Assembly: GCF_026000115.1 (NCBI RefSeq)
Contig: NZ_AP026867.1
Span: 7,355,001-7,419,000 of the forward strand
DNA: 64,000 nt
Source of the DNA: Aureispira anguillae
Lineage (GTDB): Bacteria; Bacteroidota; Bacteroidia; Chitinophagales; Saprospiraceae
Reading direction: 5' to 3'
Positions 7,901 through 15,608 of the stretch are shown piece by piece. A program made the translations under genes and the position numbers. Each line of letters starts with the position of its first letter. The first letter of the stretch is position 1. The notes below the pieces were generated by a model. It was not told the DNA's origin. It did no database searches and was given only the letters and a program-made list of their open reading frames with translations.

Positions 7901-10631
7901 TTGTAGTGGCATTATTTTTCACGCAGGCTCTCCTTGGGATGATGAAAACTTTAACGATAAACAAGGGGCGACTATGCTGGCTTTCTCTGCGGATAAGGAA
8001 TCGTATGAGGTGGGAGAAGAAGTCGTTTTAGAAGTTCCAGCAGGTGCAGCAGGGCGTGCTTTGTTGACCTTGGAGAATGGCTTTAGTGTTGTGGATCATC
8101 AATGGGTCACTATCAAGAATGAAAATGGGGTTCAAAAAATAAAATTTACCACTAAGAAAGGGATGGCGCCTACTATTTATGCACATGTAACCCTATTGCA
8201 GCCACACGAACAAGTCGAAAATGATTTGCCCATTCGCTCCTATGGTGTTTTGCCAATCAAAGTTATTGATCCTAAGACTAAGTTAATGCCAATTCTAGAT
8301 ATGGCGGACGTATTGGAGCCCAATTCTAAGGTTCGCATCAAAGTTTCAGAAGAAAATAAACAGGCTATGACTTATACCATAGCCATGGTGGATGAGGGGC
8401 TCTTAGATTTGACTCGTTTTAAAACGCCAGATTTATGGGAACATTTTTATCAAAAAGAAGCGTTGGGCGTGAAAACCTGGGATATGTACAATTATGTTCT
8501 AGGAGCTTATGAGCTCAACCAATTGTTGGCAATTGGTGGTGGGGCAGATGTTGATGAAGATAGCAAAAAGGCAAATCGATTTAAACCTGTTGTTCGTTTC
8601 ATAGGACCTTTTCATCTCAAAAAGGGACAAACGGTAGAACATACCTTGGATATGCCGAATTATGTGGGGTCTGTTCGAACCATGATTGTTGCTGCTGAGG
8701 CAGGGGCTTATGGCAAAAATGAAAAAACAACACCTGTGCGAAAGCCTTTGATGGTTTTGGGAACCTTGCCTCGTGTGCTTAGTCCTACAGAGCAAGTCAA
8801 ATTACCAGTTACTGTTTTTGCAATGGAAGAACAGATTAAGGAAGTAGAGGTAACGATAGAAACCAATGATTTGTTCAAGATTCAAGGAGCTAAAAAGAAA
8901 CGGATTCAATTTGATCGAATCGGCGATGCTATTGTTAATTTTGATTTATTAGTTGCCGATAAATTAGGCATAGCTAAGGTAAACATTAAGGTGAAAAGCG
9001 GAGGCGAAGAGGCGACTTATGCGGTTGAATTGGACGTTAGAAATCCTAATCCGTATACCAACAAAGTACATCAACTGGTCTTGGATGGTGGCAAGCAGTG
9101 GGATTTGGACATTGAACCCATTGGTATGGAAGGAACGAACAAAGCGCAGTTGGAAATCTCAACCCTACCGCCTATTGATTTAGCCAAACGTTTGGATTAC
9201 CTGATTCGTTATCCTTATGGTTGTATTGAACAAACAACTTCTTCTGTTTTTCCTCAATTGTATGTTGCCAATTTGATGAATTTGGAGCCTTTTATGGAAA
9301 AAGAAATCGAAGAAAATATACGAGCAGCAATCAAACGATTGCAGGATTTTCAAACGGGTTTAGGGGGCTTTGCTTATTGGCAAGGAGGAACCGATAATAA
9401 TGATTGGGGAACCAATTATGCAGGGCATTTTTTATTGGAAGCTAAGACCAAGGGGTATGCTGTTCCTAAACGCTTGTTGGACAATTGGAAACGTTATCAA
9501 AAGACGTTGGCAAAGAATTGGCAACCTCGTGTCATTAATCCCAATAGTCCTAATGTTTATAATAATCGATATGCTTATCAGCAGGAAGCTTTGATGCAAG
9601 CTTATCGTCTGTATACTTTGGCATTGGCGAATAGTCCAGATTTGGGATCGATGAACAAAATGCGCAATGCTAAAAACGTTCCTGCAAAAGCAAAATGGCG
9701 TTTGGCAGCGACTTATGCTTTGTTGGGAAAACGTGAAGTAGCCAAACAATTGGTTCAAGGCTTGCCTACTAAAGTGGCTGCTTATAGAGAGTTGAGCTAT
9801 ACCTATGGTTCTAGTTTGAGAGATGAAGCAATGATTCTAGAAACGTTAACCCTCTTAAAAAATCGTACTGCTGGTGCAAATGTATTGTTGCAGATGTCTA
9901 AAGAGCTTAGTTCTCCCAAATGGTTGGCTACTCAAACGGTTGCTTATTCGCTTATGGCAATTGCAAAATTTGCAGGAGGCGAAAAGTTAGCCAAGGAGAT
10001 TCCTTTTGCTTATCAAATTGGTGGGAAAGGAAAAAAAGAGGCTGTCATCAAAAAAGCTCCGATTGTTCAATACTCAATTGATGTCGATGCCGCTGACCAA
10101 CGCAAAATTATGGTTAAAAATAAAGCAAAAACGCCTTTGTTTGCAAGCGTAATTATGACAGGACAACCGCCATTAAATGATACCAAAGCAGATGCTTCTA
10201 ATATCGAGCTAAAAGTAACTTACAAAACAATGAATGGGGAGGAAATTGATCCTATTAATCTGGCACAAGGAACCAATTTTGTTGCGTATGTTGATATAAC
10301 TCATAAGGGAATCAATGGGAATTACGATGAAATGGCCTTGCATCAAGTTTTTCCCGCAGGATGGGAAATCATCAATACTCGTATGAATGAAGCCTATGAT
10401 AATTCAGGTAGTTCTAGAATGGATTATCAAAATGTACTAGACGATAGAGTTTATACTTATTTTGACTTGCCAATGGGTAAAACTTACCATTATAAATTTT
10501 ACTTAAATGCGGCTTATCAAGGTAGGTTCTATATGCCCAATGTTTCTTGTTCGGCGATGTATGACAATAGTATTTATGCAAATACCGCTGGCAAGTGGGT
10601 GACTGTTACAGCCCCTAAAACGACTTTGTAA
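4983..10631 (+). CDS. Bacterial alpha-2-macroglobulin lipoprotein with intact thioester
   Basis: This 1882-residue protein starts with a lipoprotein signal ending GITAC (Cys at about residue 20), so it should be membrane-anchored facing the periplasm. Bacterial alpha-2-macroglobulins trap attacking proteases: cleavage of a bait region exposes an internal thioester that binds the protease covalently. The thioester site is present as PYGCIEQ, with Cys1414 and Gln1417. Family landmarks appear in order: an MG2-type segment near residues 640-660 (GERGVWRPGDSLF), a VDEGLLDLT motif near 1135, then the thioester helical domain and a C-terminal receptor-like beta domain. Length is in the range of the large bacterial type. 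The usual neighbour pbpC is absent; no operon partner is seen. The dispersed repeat lies just upstream. Function confident, physiological target unknown. Confidence 0.92.
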   Translation: MRHYCTILSLLLLLGITACQPKENTPTEGNGITSFNEPNAQYKFYVSAYTSGMISATSAIRVRFANDIVSAQKIGSAVSDDLLSFEPAIKGSAIWEDRQTVLFTPEEWLPAGQYYSAKANLTKVYPDISRELATLDFDFKIIQQGYEVDIRGLREQSLTDLSKMRLLGTVRTYDAAIPSQVEQMLNIKQSDNSTGTFTVSWEHSGNNKTHNFIIEGVKSFEEGSELQLSWNGESIGVKEQVVENKIEVPSTEFEIISAKVIQEKNDKEPYVLVLFSLPLQQTQNLDGLISIDNYRNRDYNGRSNFRQVIDGNELRVYPLNHIEGDRTLRVSAGIRSINQTAIPKISEWPISFNRIKPAVRLVGNGVIIPKTKGLYFPFEATKLRAIQVEIFKIYEDNVLQFLQSGELDYTYSMRHVGRVIAQKRLALEQLNPESNQKGWVRYGINLDDIVKEEEGAIYQVRIGFSKKDAIWDCSDAQETEMIAVDNEPERNEEGEIVSIRTLADRNYSYYNYEKRKDPCYDQYYTSSRIVARNVLGSNLGILAKRGKDKELFVAVTDLKTTEPVRSATVEVYDKVLQRMAKVSTDEDGIIRTKTEYRPAYVVVSNQNQKGYLRLQDAESLSLSKFETSGTNDYKGLKGQIYGERGVWRPGDSLFLTFVLEDKRKEFPAAHPITFELYDTRGNLHQKYTTNKNVYGMYDFRTKTSSDAGTGYWSAKVHVGGTTFYKGIRIETVKPNRLKIDFNLGKDKLLASDSELAGDLSVKWLHGAPASNLQTQIDVKLSPVTTRFEAYEGYQFDDPARASYYDLPMTIFASNVDENGKAKVRGKLELAKEPSGFMRAGFTIRAYEKGGDASSDNFSIPYSPYASYVGIKSPKGKYDKSLDLNIDNDIAVVVVDENGQPLKNKTVSIGVYKVKWNWWWDRNNEISNFNTSKHLGALKTATVTTNAKGEAIWKFAPKEWGRYMIRVADQGSGHCSGIIFHAGSPWDDENFNDKQGATMLAFSADKESYEVGEEVVLEVPAGAAGRALLTLENGFSVVDHQWVTIKNENGVQKIKFTTKKGMAPTIYAHVTLLQPHEQVENDLPIRSYGVLPIKVIDPKTKLMPILDMADVLEPNSKVRIKVSEENKQAMTYTIAMVDEGLLDLTRFKTPDLWEHFYQKEALGVKTWDMYNYVLGAYELNQLLAIGGGADVDEDSKKANRFKPVVRFIGPFHLKKGQTVEHTLDMPNYVGSVRTMIVAAEAGAYGKNEKTTPVRKPLMVLGTLPRVLSPTEQVKLPVTVFAMEEQIKEVEVTIETNDLFKIQGAKKKRIQFDRIGDAIVNFDLLVADKLGIAKVNIKVKSGGEEATYAVELDVRNPNPYTNKVHQLVLDGGKQWDLDIEPIGMEGTNKAQLEISTLPPIDLAKRLDYLIRYPYGCIEQTTSSVFPQLYVANLMNLEPFMEKEIEENIRAAIKRLQDFQTGLGGFAYWQGGTDNNDWGTNYAGHFLLEAKTKGYAVPKRLLDNWKRYQKTLAKNWQPRVINPNSPNVYNNRYAYQQEALMQAYRLYTLALANSPDLGSMNKMRNAKNVPAKAKWRLAATYALLGKREVAKQLVQGLPTKVAAYRELSYTYGSSLRDEAMILETLTLLKNRTAGANVLLQMSKELSSPKWLATQTVAYSLMAIAKFAGGEKLAKEIPFAYQIGGKGKKEAVIKKAPIVQYSIDVDAADQRKIMVKNKAKTPLFASVIMTGQPPLNDTKADASNIELKVTYKTMNGEEIDPINLAQGTNFVAYVDITHKGINGNYDEMALHQVFPAGWEIINTRMNEAYDNSGSSRMDYQNVLDDRVYTYFDLPMGKTYHYKFYLNAAYQGRFYMPNVSCSAMYDNSIYANTAGKWVTVTAPKTTL

Positions 10632-10640
10632 GCACTTGTT

Positions 10641-10711
10641 AAATAAAAAATGCCAAGATAAATTGTTGAAAATGAAAAACCATATTCCATTTTTAGCAAT
10701 TTATCTTGGCA
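10641..10711 (-). terminator. Terminator of the minus-strand lipoprotein gene
   Basis: A perfect 15-bp stem (10651-10665 with 10697-10711) is followed on the minus strand by a T-rich run (10641-10650). It lies between the convergent macroglobulin and OB-fold lipoprotein genes and probably blocks transcription from both sides. Confidence 0.75.
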
Positions 10712-10740
10712 CATAAAAATAAGAGTAATAGGGTAGAGGC

Positions 10741-11130
10741 TTACAAAATACTAGGATTAGCTAAGTAAATTGCACCATATTTTGATTCTTTAACAGTTGC
10801 TTTAATTGTTACTTCGCTATCTTTGGCTGCTCCTTTGGCTGTGGCTTCTTGATCTGCTGGAAAAACAGCAATTACTTTAGGTTGTTTCATGCCGCTCAAA
10901 ACTTCATCACCTAAGTTAAGGTAAATATCTCCAGACGCTGTATTACTCGTACCCCAGCTAATTGCTTTGATGGTAACTTCTTTGCCTTCCCAATCTAAAT
11001 ATTGATCGTCTAAATCACTACAATTTAAGCTTTTTACTTCGGGTTCTTGTGTTGCTGATTCTGAACTATCTCCACAAGAGAATAATGCGAAAAACAAAAG
11101 GGTACTTAATAAGATGGTCAACGATTTCAT
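10741..11130 (-). CDS. Small lipoprotein with tRNA_anti/OB-fold-like domain
   Basis: This is a 129-residue protein when started at the ATG at 11130. A longer frame reaches 11208, but the 11130 start gives a clean lipoprotein signal (MKSLTILLST then FSC), so I prefer it. After a Ser/Glu-rich linker, residues about 35-129 look like a single beta-barrel domain (LDWEGKEVTIKAISWG followed by alternating strands), similar to the OB-fold tRNA_anti-like domains common in Bacteroidota lipoproteins. The assignment rests on pattern rather than a signature residue. It should sit in the inner or outer membrane. It is a single gene with its own candidate promoter and terminator. Molecular role unknown. Confidence 0.65.
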   Translation of the reverse strand: MKSLTILLSTLLFFALFSCGDSSESATQEPEVKSLNCSDLDDQYLDWEGKEVTIKAISWGTSNTASGDIYLNLGDEVLSGMKQPKVIAVFPADQEATAKGAAKDSEVTIKATVKESKYGAIYLANPSIL

Positions 11131-11205
11131 AAAAAATGTTTTATTGTATTGGTTGTTAAAATAATTGATACTTGTTTGGGGCTTGCAAATTTGCTTTCTA
11201 TTGCA

Positions 11206-11236
11206 CAAATTTAGTGGGTCTTATAGATATAAAAGG
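11206..11236 (-). promoter_or_regulatory. Candidate -7 box for the OB-fold lipoprotein
   Basis: TAAATTTG on the minus strand (11213-11206) matches the Bacteroidota -7 consensus TAnnTTTG, about 75 bases before the chosen start. The -33 element is weak. Confidence 0.4.
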
Positions 11237-11306
11237 AGGGAATGTATAGGTGTTGATAAATAATGAATAACTGTTGTTGCTTTATGAATAGCTGTTTGTA
11301 CACCAT

Positions 11307-11345
11307 AAAAATAGATCATCCTGAAAGCTACAGGATGACCTATTT
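11307..11345 (-). terminator. Terminator of the beta-helix repeat protein gene
   Basis: A 15-bp stem with one G-U pair (11309-11323 with 11331-11345) has a 7-base loop and a T run on the minus strand. Confidence 0.85.
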
Positions 11346-11363
11346 AGGTTAAAAGGGGCTTAA

Positions 11364-14300
11364 TTACTTATTTGTTTTTACAATTTGATGGTAAGAACGT
11401 TGTTGTTCCTGTTCCAATATAAGTACATATACACCTGCTTCTAAGTGTTGAATATCAATAGATGTATTGTTTTGTTGAGTTGTTGTAGAAAAAACGATTC
11501 TACCTAGATGATCGACTAAGTAAAGTTTACTAAAAGAACTTTGTGTGCTTTCTAAGTGTAGCATTCCTGTAGTGGGATTGGGATAAATACGAACATTTTC
11601 TTGTGCTAAAACAGGGGAAACATTAAGAGATGTGAAGCTAAAGCAAGCAGATGTAAAATTACAGATACCATTGCTTATTTGTACAGCATAGGAACCATTT
11701 GCAGTAGGCACAAAACTTTGCCCTGTCGCCCCAGAGATAGGAGCATTCCCATTTCCACAATCGACCCATTGGTAGCTTACTCCTGTTGCATTTGCAAGGA
11801 GAGTTATGCCTGATCTAATTACTGTTGTGTCAATTGTTTGAATAGAAAGATTTAGGGTGACAACAGAATCGCAGCCCATAGCATTGGTCAGGGTATGTGT
11901 AGCCGAATTATTGCTAGTGGTATAGGTATTACCATCGATCCAAGTAAAAGAATCACAAGCGGTGTGTATGTCGATACTGTTAGAACTATGGTTAATAGAA
12001 AGATTTAAGGTGATAACAGAATCACAACCCGTGGCATTGGTCAGGGTGTGTGTAGCCGAATTGTTGCTAGTGGTATAAGTATTACCATCGATCCAAGTAA
12101 AAGAATCACAAGCAGTGTGTATGTCGATACTGTTAGAACTGTGATTAATAGAAAGGTTTAAGGTGATAACAGAATCACAGCCCATAGCATTGGTCAGGGT
12201 GTGTGTAGCCGAATTATTGCTAGTGATATAGGTATTACCATCGATCCAAGTAAAAGAATCACAAGCAGTGTGCGTGTCGATACTGTTAGAACTGTGATTA
12301 ATAGAAAGATTTAAAGTGATAACAGAATCGCAGCCCATAGCATTGGTCAGGGTATGTGTAGCCGAATTATTGCTAGTGGTATAGGTATTACCATCGATCC
12401 AAGTAAAAGAATCACAAGCAGTGTGCGAATCAATACTATTAGAACTGTGATTAATAGAAAGGTTTAAGGTGATAACAGAATCACAACCCATGGCATTGGT
12501 CAGGGTGTGTGTAGCCGAATTATTGCTAGTGGTATAGGTATTACCATCGATCCAAGTAAAAGAATCACAAGCAGTGTGCGAATCAATACTATTAGAACTG
12601 TGATTAATAGAAAGATTTAAAGTGATAACAGAATCGCAGCCCATGGCATTGGTCAGCGTATGTGTAGCTGAATTATTGCTAGTGGTATAGGTATTACCAT
12701 CGATCCAAGTAAAAGAATCACAAGCAGTGTGCGAATCAATACTATTAGAACTGTGATTAATAGAAAGGTTTAAGGTGATAACAGAATCACAACCCATGGC
12801 ATTGGTCAGGGTGTGTGTAGCCGAATTATTGCTAGTGGTATAGGTATTACCATCGATCCAAGTAAAAGAATCACAAGCAGTGTGCGAATCAATACTATTA
12901 GAACTGTGATTAATAGAAAGATTTAAAGTGATAACAGAATCGCAGCCCATGGCATTGGTCAGCGTATGTGTAGCTGAATTATTGCTAGTGGTATAGGTAT
13001 TACCATCGATCCAAGTAAAAGAATCACAAGCAGTGTGTGTATCAATACTATTAGAACTGTGATTAATAGAAAGATTTAAAGTGATAACAGAATCGCAGCC
13101 CATGGCATTGGTTAGGGTATGTGTAGCCGAATTGTTGCTAGTGGTATAGGTATTGCCATCGATCCAAGTAAAAGAATCACAAGCGGTATGTGTATCAATA
13201 CTATTAGAACTGTGATTAATAGAAAGGTTTAAAGTGATAACAGAATCGCAGCCCATAGCATTGGTCAGGGTATGTGTAGCCGAATTGTTGCTAGTGGTAT
13301 AAGTATTACCATCGATCCAAGTAAAAGAATCACAAGCCACTATAGAATCTACGCCTGTATTAGCATTGGCAACACATACTTTATATTCTGCTGCACCAAT
13401 ATCTCTTCTGCCACCTTCTATAGGACCATTTTGAGCATCAGAAAGATCAAAAGAACTTCCTGCGTTAATGGCCACACTACCAATACCTGGCATTATGGTC
13501 AACATATTGCCTCCATTGTTTTGCAAGGGACCCAAATTTAGAGCAGCGGGAGTAATGCCCAATTGATTAGCATTAACCCCTGAAAGCGTGCTTACACTAA
13601 ATAAGTTATTAGAAGAATAAAAATTATAAGGCCCCCAAACATTGTAATATTTTCTACACAATACATCATCTGTATTATTAAATGCGACAATACTACTAGA
13701 GACACGCAATTTATAATTATAAGAACTACTACTACCTCCAGAGCCCAAATAAGTTTGATAATAAATTCCTCCACCAGAATGAGTTGTTGTATTGTAGGTG
13801 ATTGTAGAGGTATAGACATTGGCATGTGTTCTTGGCGCATAAAGACCATCTTTTACATAAATACCACCACCATTACCTGCATTATTATAGGCTATGGTAG
13901 AGGTTCGAACCGTTAAGGTTGTATTTCCTCTATGATTTCTGAGTCCAATAGCACCGCCTGATCCTGCTGAATTGTAAATAAACGTACAGTAACTAATATC
14001 AATGGTATATTGGTTGTTGTTATAACCACTAAGACCAATTGCACCACCAGCAGCACTAGAACTTGTGACTGTATTATTAGAAAAGGTACTGTTTAATACT
14101 TCCAAATGTAAGTCATGAGTACCACTAACGCCTGAGCTAAATAAATCAATCGCACCACCATCACCCTGAGAAGTATTGTTTTTAAATATAGCATGGTTAA
14201 TGGTCAGTTTTTTTGCTTTCCAGTAGTAGATTGCGCCACCAGAAAATTGGGTGTTGCCATTAATAAGGCAAATACTATCCATAAAAACACCATGATAGTT

Positions 14301-14633
14301 CGTGGTGCAGTTGATGCGAAAAATTCGGTTGGAGTTTTGACCACTGATAAAGACCGTGTCACTTTGATTATAAAGTCCTATAAGAATAATGGGCTTGTTT
14401 ATTTCAATTTCTGAGTTTAGAGTAACAGTAGCATTACCATTGTTTAAGAGAGAAGGGCTAAATCGTATTGTATCAGCATATACAGCACTAGAAATAGCAG
14501 CTCTCAATGAGCCCGTACCACTGTCATTCGTATTCGTGACAACTCGTGTAATCGCTAATGTATGGTTGGTATAGAATAGACAACTTAACAGAAATAAAAA
14601 TAGGGGAATGATTTGCGTTTTTTTGTAAAGCAT
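11364..14633 (-). CDS. T9SS-exported beta-helix protein with ten 51-residue repeats
   Basis: This 1089-residue surface or secreted protein has an N-terminal signal peptide (about 1-27). The motif TNTNDSGTGSLRAAI follows, typical of secreted right-handed parallel beta-helix proteins, and Gly/Asn-rich coils run to about residue 420. Residues about 433-931 are ten tandem copies of a 51-residue unit beginning ACDSFTWIDGNTY and ending SNSIDTHT; the last copy is truncated. Each unit has two Cys, so internal disulfides are possible. The last 80 residues are a T9SS type A sorting domain (IYPNPTTGMLHLES, then GVYVLIL). T9SS substrates cross the outer membrane and are anchored to the surface or released. 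It follows the two-component genes on the same strand but has its own spacing and terminator. Probably an adhesin or matrix protein; ligand unknown. Confidence 0.88.
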   Translation of the reverse strand: MLYKKTQIIPLFLFLLSCLFYTNHTLAITRVVTNTNDSGTGSLRAAISSAVYADTIRFSPSLLNNGNATVTLNSEIEINKPIILIGLYNQSDTVFISGQNSNRIFRINCTTNYHGVFMDSICLINGNTQFSGGAIYYWKAKKLTINHAIFKNNTSQGDGGAIDLFSSGVSGTHDLHLEVLNSTFSNNTVTSSSAAGGAIGLSGYNNNQYTIDISYCTFIYNSAGSGGAIGLRNHRGNTTLTVRTSTIAYNNAGNGGGIYVKDGLYAPRTHANVYTSTITYNTTTHSGGGIYYQTYLGSGGSSSSYNYKLRVSSSIVAFNNTDDVLCRKYYNVWGPYNFYSSNNLFSVSTLSGVNANQLGITPAALNLGPLQNNGGNMLTIMPGIGSVAINAGSSFDLSDAQNGPIEGGRRDIGAAEYKVCVANANTGVDSIVACDSFTWIDGNTYTTSNNSATHTLTNAMGCDSVITLNLSINHSSNSIDTHTACDSFTWIDGNTYTTSNNSATHTLTNAMGCDSVITLNLSINHSSNSIDTHTACDSFTWIDGNTYTTSNNSATHTLTNAMGCDSVITLNLSINHSSNSIDSHTACDSFTWIDGNTYTTSNNSATHTLTNAMGCDSVITLNLSINHSSNSIDSHTACDSFTWIDGNTYTTSNNSATHTLTNAMGCDSVITLNLSINHSSNSIDSHTACDSFTWIDGNTYTTSNNSATHTLTNAMGCDSVITLNLSINHSSNSIDSHTACDSFTWIDGNTYTTSNNSATHTLTNAMGCDSVITLNLSINHSSNSIDTHTACDSFTWIDGNTYITSNNSATHTLTNAMGCDSVITLNLSINHSSNSIDIHTACDSFTWIDGNTYTTSNNSATHTLTNATGCDSVITLNLSINHSSNSIDIHTACDSFTWIDGNTYTTSNNSATHTLTNAMGCDSVVTLNLSIQTIDTTVIRSGITLLANATGVSYQWVDCGNGNAPISGATGQSFVPTANGSYAVQISNGICNFTSACFSFTSLNVSPVLAQENVRIYPNPTTGMLHLESTQSSFSKLYLVDHLGRIVFSTTTQQNNTSIDIQHLEAGVYVLILEQEQQRSYHQIVKTNK
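11841..13337 (-). repeat. Ten-unit 153-bp coding tandem repeat
   Basis: Nine full units of 153 bp and a final partial one are nearly identical at DNA level. The block 12421-12726 appears to be repeated exactly at 12727-13032, so units there alternate in an A-B-A-B pattern (306-bp higher-order repeat). The array is entirely in frame within the surface protein gene. Confidence 0.9.
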
Positions 14634-14674
14634 TTTATTGGTGTTAATAAGAAAATAATTATTGATTGAATACC

Positions 14675-14682
14675 CAAAATTA
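14675..14682 (-). promoter_or_regulatory. Candidate -7 box for the repeat protein
   Basis: TAATTTTG on the minus strand fits TAnnTTTG, about 42 bases before the start codon. No convincing -33 element was found. Confidence 0.35.
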
Positions 14683-14793
14683 GGTGGTTTTATCTTCTCT
14701 TGCTTTACGGATGTATAACTGCTAATAATAAATGAATAGGTGTTTTATAATAGAGGACAAATGAAGATTTACTTGGTGTATATGGGTAAGCTC

Positions 14794-14828
14794 AAAAAAA
14801 AAAAGACCTATACTAAATGCATAAGTCT
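14794..14828 (-). terminator. Terminator after the LytTR regulator
   Basis: An 8-bp stem with one wobble pair (14804-14811 with 14821-14828) is followed on the minus strand by 11 U residues. It ends the PilJ-like/kinase/regulator transcript before the repeat-protein gene. Confidence 0.8.
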
Positions 14829-14855
14829 TCAAGAATCAAGAAGTGGATAAATGGT

Positions 14856-15605
14856 CTATCCTATATTTTTCAAGAATTGAATGATTTGATCTTTGCGACG
14901 GGTAGAAACAGGGATTTTATGGTCATTGATACTAATTAATGCATTTCTATCACTTTTGTCATAACGGACAATATGATTTAGATTAACTAAATAAGAATGA
15001 TGTGGGCGGATGAAGTTTTTGGAGGGAAGTAGCGCTTCGTATTCCCTTAGGTTTTTTGAAACAATAATCTCCTGCCCATTAACAAAATAGAACGTGGTAT
15101 AATTTCGATCTGCCTGACAATAAATAATATCCTCTATTTTTACAATATGGATGCTATCCGCTGTTTTGAGTGTTATTTTTTGGATAGATTTATTGGGCAA
15201 TTCCATATTTTGAATAAAAAAGTTAAGTCTTTCTTTTATATGTTCTTGCGAAATTTTTTTTTGAGCTTTTTCTACAGCTAAAATAAACTCATCAGGATCA
15301 ATTGGTTTTAAGATATAATCAATAGCTGATACTTTTAGCGCTTTAAGCACATATTCATCATAAGCGGTAATAAAGATTACATTCAAATTTGTGTTGTCTA
15401 CAGCTTTGAGTATATCAAATCCATTCCCATCGCCCAATTGAATGTCTAAAAAGATAAGATCGGGTTGATACTGCTGAATGGCAGTAATTCCGTCTTGGAC
15501 ATTGTCAATTTCTGCAATCACATTGATTTCGGGAGTGTATAACTTTATAATTTGGCAGATGGTTTCTCTAGCTCTGCTTTCGTCGTCAATTACTAGTGCT
15601 CTCAT
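14856..15605 (-). CDS. LytTR-family response regulator
   Basis: This 249-residue cytoplasmic regulator has a receiver domain at 1-120, with acidic pocket D7-D8, phospho-acceptor D54 (IFLDIQLGDG) and conserved K100 (YILKPIDP). A C-terminal LytTR DNA-binding domain occupies about 145-249 (IQKITLKTADSIHIV and FIRPHHSYLVNL). Family members bind direct repeats and control envelope, secretion or competence genes. It starts 3 bases after the stop of the histidine kinase gene, so the two are translationally coupled and form a cognate pair. A strong terminator follows. The target could include the beta-helix gene downstream, but this is only positional inference. Confidence 0.92.
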   Translation of the reverse strand: MRALVIDDESRARETICQIIKLYTPEINVIAEIDNVQDGITAIQQYQPDLIFLDIQLGDGNGFDILKAVDNTNLNVIFITAYDEYVLKALKVSAIDYILKPIDPDEFILAVEKAQKKISQEHIKERLNFFIQNMELPNKSIQKITLKTADSIHIVKIEDIIYCQADRNYTTFYFVNGQEIIVSKNLREYEALLPSKNFIRPHHSYLVNLNHIVRYDKSDRNALISINDHKIPVSTRRKDQIIQFLKNIG

Positions 15606-15608
15606 AAG

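Noticed and set aside
11841-13337. Regular 153-bp repeats that could suggest a CRISPR array
   Set aside because: There are no variable spacers, the units are far too long, and the whole array is one open frame with protein-level conservation.
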